From: Ustilago trichophora
Taxonomy: Eukaryota; Basidiomycota; Ustilaginomycetes; Ustilaginales; Ustilaginaceae
Length of the DNA stretch: 64,000 bases
Direction of reading: 5' to 3'
NCBI GenBank assembly: GCA_900323505.1
Contig: OOIN01000004.1
Location: 1,736,001 to 1,800,000 of the forward strand
Shown: positions 58,658 to 64,000 of the stretch, piece after piece
Layout: each line of letters starts with the position of its first letter
Numbering within the stretch: the first letter of the stretch is position 1
Position numbers and translations under genes: made by a program
Notes under the pieces: generated by a model
What the model was told of the DNA's origin: nothing
The model's input: only the letters and a program-made list of their open reading frames with translations
Database searches by the model: none

Positions 58658-60574
58658 TTAGAAGAATGACCTTCCAAAAGCGCCAGCTTCCGAATTGCTC
58701 GGCTTTGGACTAACCTCCAACACTGAGTAATGGATCAAGTTGAGCGCCTTTACCGCCAACTTTTCATGCAGTACACAAGAGATGTTAATCTCACTTGCGC
58801 CCTGACTGATCATCTCAATGTTGACATTTCCCTCGGCCAAAACGGTAAACATTCGTCCTGCTACACCAACCATGTTTCTCATATGCTTACCAACAAGGCT
58901 CAAGATAGCCATATCGCGCAGCACCGAGACCGTGCCCACTTTCTGCAAGTCTGCCTTGACTTTTTCAAGTGTTCGTGGTCGAAGACCAGCAGCCATGGCC
59001 ATGGAGACATGAACCTCGGAGGTCGAGATGAGATCGACAACTACACCGTACTTGTCGAGCGTTCCAAAGATTTTTGCGAAAAAGCCGTGAGAGACAGTCT
59101 TGCGGTTGGAATGGACGTTGAGGACCAACACGTTGTCTTTGATGGTCACGGCGGTGGGGAGCTTTCGTTCGCCCATTACGGGAAGTGCAGCGTTGGTCTT
59201 GGCAGAAGTGCCCCAGGCGGAAAAGTTGGATTTGGACGCTGATGGAGTCATGGGTGGTCGAGGCTGGTCTACGTGACCATCGACGAGTTTGTCTTCGGAA
59301 GTGTCGTGACCTTCAGGGACGTCGGGGAAGATGACGGTGCCCATGCCTGTGGGGTTCTCGACGTTTTTAATGCGAATGGGGATGGCTTTCTTGATGGCCT
59401 GCTCCATGGTGAAAGGATGAATGACTTCGCTACCGTAATAGGTGAGCTCGGCGGCTTCTTCGGGCGTGATGGCGGGGATCAAGCGGGCAGTGGGCACTTT
59501 GCGAGGGTCGGCGGTGAACACTCCATCGACTTCTTTCCAAATCTGAAGCTCCTTTGCACCCACACCGACGGCACAGAGCGCAGCACACAGATCGGTGTAT
59601 CCACGTCCAATCTGGCTGAGCAGGGAACCGGGAACATTGCCAAAGTAACCCGTTACGACGGGAACACCAGTACAGCTCTTGAGACGCTCACCAAGAGCCT
59701 CGCTAAGCAGGTCGTAGAATGTTTGATCCAGCGTGAACTCTCCCTGAGAGTCTTGGACAGCGTGGGCGGAGAAGGAGGGGTCGACGATGCTCTCGAGCGT
59801 AACGAGCTCTGCTTGGACTCCAGCATCGCGCAGTGCACCGACTGCAATGCGACACGATAATCGCTCACCAACACCAATGATGATGTCCTTGGACTTGGGC
59901 GAGATCTCTTCGATAATCTTTGCCGCGAGCAAAAAGTCACGCAACCTCTCACAGTCTTGGACGATATCGCTCTCGATCTGTTCGAGTAGCGCTTTGTCCT
60001 TGGTCACCGCCTTGCGTGCCGAAGCGATGTGGTCGGAGAGGATGCGGTCTACTGTAGCGTTGAATCCGACCGAAGAATCGGGATCGGAATCGCTAGCGGC
60101 ATCGTCGATATTTGCGCTTTTGACAGCTGGCTTGCCGTTAGAAGCGCCGTTGAGCTTGAGCTGTTGGAGCTTGCTGTCGAGTACGTTGCTGCTGAGGGGT
60201 TCTACGCGGCCCAATGGTGTGCCGCGGCTGCTGGATCTGCGGGAGAAGGCAGAGCCGGGACGATGTGCAGGGGTCTGCGCGCCTGCGTTGGCGAGGGATG
60301 CGACCGAGTTGGAGAGAGATGCGGCAGGGGTGTGCGCCTCATCGAGGGCTTCACTGGCGGCTTGGAGGAGGAGGTTTGTGGTACCGAGTGCTTTTGTCTG
60401 ACCAGAACGGGCAGAGCATACGATGGCGACCTTGTTACCGGCAAGATAGGAAGGAACAATCTGCTGTGCAATGGTGTCGAGGAACTTGCCAACCGAAGTA
60501 CCGCCGTACTTTTGAATGATCCATTCGGCGTTCGGGTCATCGGGAGGGCCGCGGAGATGTGTGGTAGGAGGCAT
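58658..60574 (-). CDS. HOM3: Aspartokinase (aspartate kinase)
   Basis: A 638-residue enzyme that phosphorylates aspartate, the first step toward threonine, methionine and isoleucine. The amino-acid kinase domain has WIIQKYGGTSVGKF, GNKVAIVCSARSGQTKALGT, IIIGVGERLSCRIA, VPVVTGYFGNVPGSLLSQIG, GYTDLCAALCAVGVGA and WKEVDGVFTADPRKVP. It ends with ELTYYGSEVIHPFTMEQAIK. Two ACT domains follow (VLVLNVHSNRKTVSHGFFAK and MVGVAGRMFTVLAEGNVNIE) and should mediate threonine feedback inhibition. An ~85-residue Ser/Ala/Arg-rich insertion (about 60-145) sits between the first and second kinase motifs and explains the length above the usual ~530. The longer open frame begins at TTG 60757, so ATG 60574 is used. 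Confidence 0.93.
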   Translation of the reverse strand: MPPTTHLRGPPDDPNAEWIIQKYGGTSVGKFLDTIAQQIVPSYLAGNKVAIVCSARSGQTKALGTTNLLLQAASEALDEAHTPAASLSNSVASLANAGAQTPAHRPGSAFSRRSSSRGTPLGRVEPLSSNVLDSKLQQLKLNGASNGKPAVKSANIDDAASDSDPDSSVGFNATVDRILSDHIASARKAVTKDKALLEQIESDIVQDCERLRDFLLAAKIIEEISPKSKDIIIGVGERLSCRIAVGALRDAGVQAELVTLESIVDPSFSAHAVQDSQGEFTLDQTFYDLLSEALGERLKSCTGVPVVTGYFGNVPGSLLSQIGRGYTDLCAALCAVGVGAKELQIWKEVDGVFTADPRKVPTARLIPAITPEEAAELTYYGSEVIHPFTMEQAIKKAIPIRIKNVENPTGMGTVIFPDVPEGHDTSEDKLVDGHVDQPRPPMTPSASKSNFSAWGTSAKTNAALPVMGERKLPTAVTIKDNVLVLNVHSNRKTVSHGFFAKIFGTLDKYGVVVDLISTSEVHVSMAMAAGLRPRTLEKVKADLQKVGTVSVLRDMAILSLVGKHMRNMVGVAGRMFTVLAEGNVNIEMISQGASEINISCVLHEKLAVKALNLIHYSVLEVSPKPSNSEAGAFGRSFF

Positions 60575-63500
60575 GTTGAGCGAGGATAGTATCGAAATTG
60601 TGAGAGGATCAAGATGGCGAGAGAAGGTGAAAAGAAAAGAAGAAGAGGGAGAGGGAGCAAGGATGTACAGTACAGTATACTGAATCTGGACGGAGGGTTT
60701 GTGATCAACAAGCCAAAAGAGTGGGGGGTTGAAGTTGTGACTCGTTGATGCATACAAAGTACTGTTCAGTACACCATTTTGGATTCATCTTTTCTTGAAA
60801 AATCAGACCAATCAAAAATCACACACAACCAAAAACGGGCCAACCGTTGAAGTGCGCCGAGTGATCCGATCTGTGATTAGGTCTCGGAAATTCTGATAAA
60901 CAGAAATCAGTCGCCGTGATTTCCTATTCCATCTCTCCACCACGTATTGGGTCCTCGTTTCCGAGTTTTGCTATTCCGAGTATCTGAGGCTCTCATATTG
61001 ACAAAGGGTCTCTTGTTGGGAAGAGAGAGAGACAGATAGAGAGTCTCTTCGTATATGAGGACAGCTCAGCTGGCCAAGAGATGGGTTGTGACATGCAGAA
61101 AGTCGGCTTTCGAAATGGTGGAGCCAAGCTGTGGCCCATGAGCATCATCTGCAGGTTGAAATCTAAAATGGAAATTGAAGCCCGATCTTTTGCTAATGTG
61201 CAACCTTGTTGAACTCTAACACCTTGATGAATTTCAGATGGCCATTCCGAAGATCGCCTTGAACCGGAACCACGTCTCGGCTTGCACCAACGCTAAGTTT
61301 TAGTGGCACATGCTTTGCACTGTATTGACACGGGAAGCTGCACTACCGTATATTTCTGTCTGGGGCCCCCACACCGACATGCTTTGCGTGTGAAACTCTG
61401 TGAGTCGCGTTTCAGTCGTTTGCCTGCCCCTCGTCTCGCCATGTCTATCCCGTTACTTGTTCGGGAAGCTTGACATTGTATCGTGCCGGTCCAAAGCGGA
61501 TCTGCTTTCACACGTACACGCACACACCTTGCTTTTCAATTTTGTGCGGTGACGCTCTGTCATCCTGAGGTGTGGGCTTGGAGTTGATTCATCTGCCCTC
61601 TGTCTAGATCTTCGGCGTCTCAGTTCAACAGATCTCGTTCGGTCTCCATCGCACACGGAGAACTTGGAGTGATGAAAAGGTGATCTGTGTAGAAGAGTAA
61701 CTCTGTTCAGCGCTCTGTGTGGGTGTCAGAGCAAGGCCGCAAGCGAGCGGCTTTCTTCTTTCTCCCACACGGAGCCCGAAGCCAAGCTTAATTTTAAAGG
61801 TAAAAAATGGGAAAATAAAAACAAAAATGCACAGCCGGCCTCTTTTTCTAATCCAAGAACGCCGAGAACAACATGTATCGCCATATCACACCACGTCACC
61901 AGCTTACTTGATGGGCTGAGTGCCAGCGTCAAAATGCGAAGAAAGCATCCGGGAATCCGAACCCAGCTCGGCTGTCAACTGTAAAGCTAGCTACTGTAGC
62001 TAGCAAGCATGATCGCCGTCATCATCTTCCAGTAAAGTTACCGAAGGTGTGACATTATTAGGATGGCAACCTTGTGCTTTTGCGGTGTGGGGCTCACATG
62101 ACGTACCAATTGTGGTCCGAGTGCTATGCGGCAACTTGACAAGGACAACGGTGCACGCGGTTGATAGTTGCTTCGATGGTGGTGGTAAAGAGGGGGTTCG
62201 GCGCTTGGCAATGTCGGAGTGCAATATGATATGATCCGATACGGCATTCAATCAACAGAAAGAACGAGGCTGGCTGAACATGAACAAAGTGGGAGAATGG
62301 CGATCTTCACGTCTGGAATTCAAAGGCATTTTAGACGGGTAGACTATCCACTGGCATCGACGGCGTCAATGCGGTCAAAAAGGCAAGAAAAAGAAAATCA
62401 TGCACCAGAGTGGTGCGAGTTCGTCCGGCTTACTGAGATTGCTCCGTCCAATCCTAGCCAGCCGGCATTCCAATGTCGATATCGACAAGAGTAGCGTATA
62501 CGCAATGGTAACAGCCTGCAAGAACATCACTTTGAGAGAGTAACTCATGTATGATCTTGGCACGTGCTCTTATGTACTGTATAGGAAAAAATTGCTGGGA
62601 AGTGTTAGTTCGGCAGCGGAGCAAGAGAGAGAGAGATACAGTAGAGCGAACCCTAGGGTGCACAAAAAGACAGACAGACGCGAGAGCAAGGCTCAAGCGA
62701 GCCTGACCCTGCCGAAACTCGGAGGCAAAAGAAAAAGAAAGACGGTGAACCGGATATCGTGCGCAGCAGCCCCTGACAGCATTTACTGTAGCTAAATGCC
62801 AAATTCTGGCGTGACTGCAGCGGTAAAGGCAAGGACAAGGGCAAAAAATAGAAACCCACCACACCGCACACCGCACACCGCACACATGACACTGCCACGC
62901 CGAGCCTGCCGTGTTTGCTATGTTGCTTACCTTGTCACATACTGTACATATGCTGTATAATCCATATAGCAATACAGTCGGCGGATCTGAAAAAGGACCA
63001 AAGCTGACAATACACCTCACAAGGGCACCGTAATTCCTAATTTGGGATTCCACAGCCTCCGCTTCCTTGACCCCCTTTCGAAGAATAGGCAACGGCAACT
63101 AGAAGTGTGGGAGTGGGAGCGTGATTGCCAGCGACAGCTTCGGCGAAATACGATACAGTGCAGTACAGTATACACCCACAAGTAGTTGGATCAAGCCGAC
63201 AAAAAGGGATGCTTCCTGGCAAAGCATGCCGACCTCAAAGATCGCCGCTTTGTTATCCACAGATCGTCTTGACCGCGTGCGCAACTCGCTTACTGTGCTA
63301 CTGTGTGACTGTACTGTAGCTCAAGGCCTATATGAGCCCCAATCACGGACCTCTTCTGCCTTGTTTCGCTTTTGACCCCTAAGCTGGCCACTGTCAAATG
63401 CACAGCGGGACAGCCCCGTCGTTACTATATGTACTGACTCGCCGCATACCAATCAAAGGGGAGAGGAAGAGGAGAGACACACTTGTCACGCCCAGCTGCA

Positions 63501-64000
63501 GTAAAGAGGGCTGGCTGAGAGCGAGAGCAATTCCACGTTCCCGCTTTTGGAGTTCTGTGTCACATTTCGTTTGCCGCGTCCTGTCTGGATTTTGGTTTTG
63601 GTTTTTTTTTGGGGGGCGAGGGAGACAAAGTAGTTGCCGACCGAAATGGCACCTTTTCCCCCCACGCCCGTCCGGCCCGACTCGCGTTGTCGTTCCAATC
63701 GCCTCCGACTTTGGTACTACTGCTACTACGCTTTGTGCAGAACGCTCCGTGTGTACAATGTACATGGTATAGTGTAGTGTAATGTAATGTAGCAGCTACG
63801 CCAGATTGCAATCGTGCTTTTTTCCCCTTTGAGTCGAGGAGGAGAGGCCGCATAAAGTATTGTACATATGCTCTCCTGTATGCATACGCACGCCCACACC
63901 CAAGAGAAACAAATCACTCAACTCAGTTATCAGTCTCTCTCTTGATTCGCTTCGATTGAATTCCTGCCACAGAAACTTGAATCTCTCTCGTCTTCATCCT
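60575..64000. other. Long gene-poor right end
   Basis: The first ~200 bases are the aspartokinase leader and promoter, with gtacagtacagtatact at 60664-60680 and a gtactgttcagtac palindrome at 60759-60772. The remaining ~3.2 kb shows only short scattered open frames, none with a recognisable domain. Many copies of tactgta or gctactgtagc occur (61993, 62787, 62940, 63155, 63305). The last ~100 bases are pyrimidine-rich (cagtctctctcttgattcgc), which may be the leader of a gene beyond the window. Confidence 0.4.

Noticed and set aside
62454..63098. 214-codon minus frame near the right end
   Set aside because: Cys-rich with repeated CAVCGV patterns arising from a simple repeat (ccgcacacc); no domain.
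1..64000. CRISPR arrays, rRNA genes and bacterial-type operons
   Set aside because: No spaced direct repeats of CRISPR type and no rRNA-like sequence were seen; the genes are eukaryotic with introns.

Overview
The window is nuclear DNA from a basidiomycete fungus, most likely a smut of the Ustilaginales (Ustilago, Sporisorium or Moesziomyces type). The clues are large, mostly intronless genes of fungal type, long disordered Ser/Pro/Gln-rich tails, short introns of about 95-106 bases with GTRNGY-like donors where they occur, long pyrimidine-rich 5' leaders, and strong Kex2-type precursor genes. The species itself is inference. Starts were placed on ATG codons; several longer open frames begin at GTG or TTG and were trimmed.

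Left part (1-21218): a kelch/BTB Ral2-like protein, then an inositol hexakisphosphate kinase (KCS1) followed on the same strand by an endopolyphosphatase (PPN1), a pair that links inositol pyrophosphate signalling to polyphosphate turnover. Next come a small OB-fold candidate resembling telomere-capping Ten1, a UDP-sugar transporter of the YEA4/SLC35B4 group, a SURF1/SHY1 cytochrome oxidase assembly factor with two introns near its 3' end, and a secreted Kex2-processed repeat precursor.

Middle (22209-28697): a structurally complete tyrosine-recombinase retrotransposon on the minus strand, with gag-like, RT/RNase H and recombinase ORFs. It is bounded by split direct repeats (170-bp A1 and A2, 110-bp B1 and B2), the hallmark of Ngaro-type elements. 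Its RT, RNase H and recombinase active-site residues are all present.

Right part (28698-64000): a YTH/RRM RNA-binding protein whose YTH domain is split by a long insertion; an intron-containing tRNA gene; DUS1 (tRNA dihydrouridine synthase); a short-chain dehydrogenase; a bromodomain NuA4-type subunit head-to-head with a CARM1/PRMT4-type arginine methyltransferase; a 29-residue membrane micropeptide ORF; a GH5 exo-beta-1,3-glucanase; verprolin (VRP1/WIP) with an intron inside its WH2 motif; a single-pass membrane protein of unknown role; and aspartokinase (HOM3). The final 3.4 kb shows no convincing gene.

Intergenic DNA repeatedly carries short arrays of a CAGTA/TACTG pentanucleotide with palindromic ends. 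The most unusual items are the intact Ngaro-like element, the split YTH domain, the Kex2 repeat precursor, the micropeptide, and the tRNA with an atypical anticodon loop.
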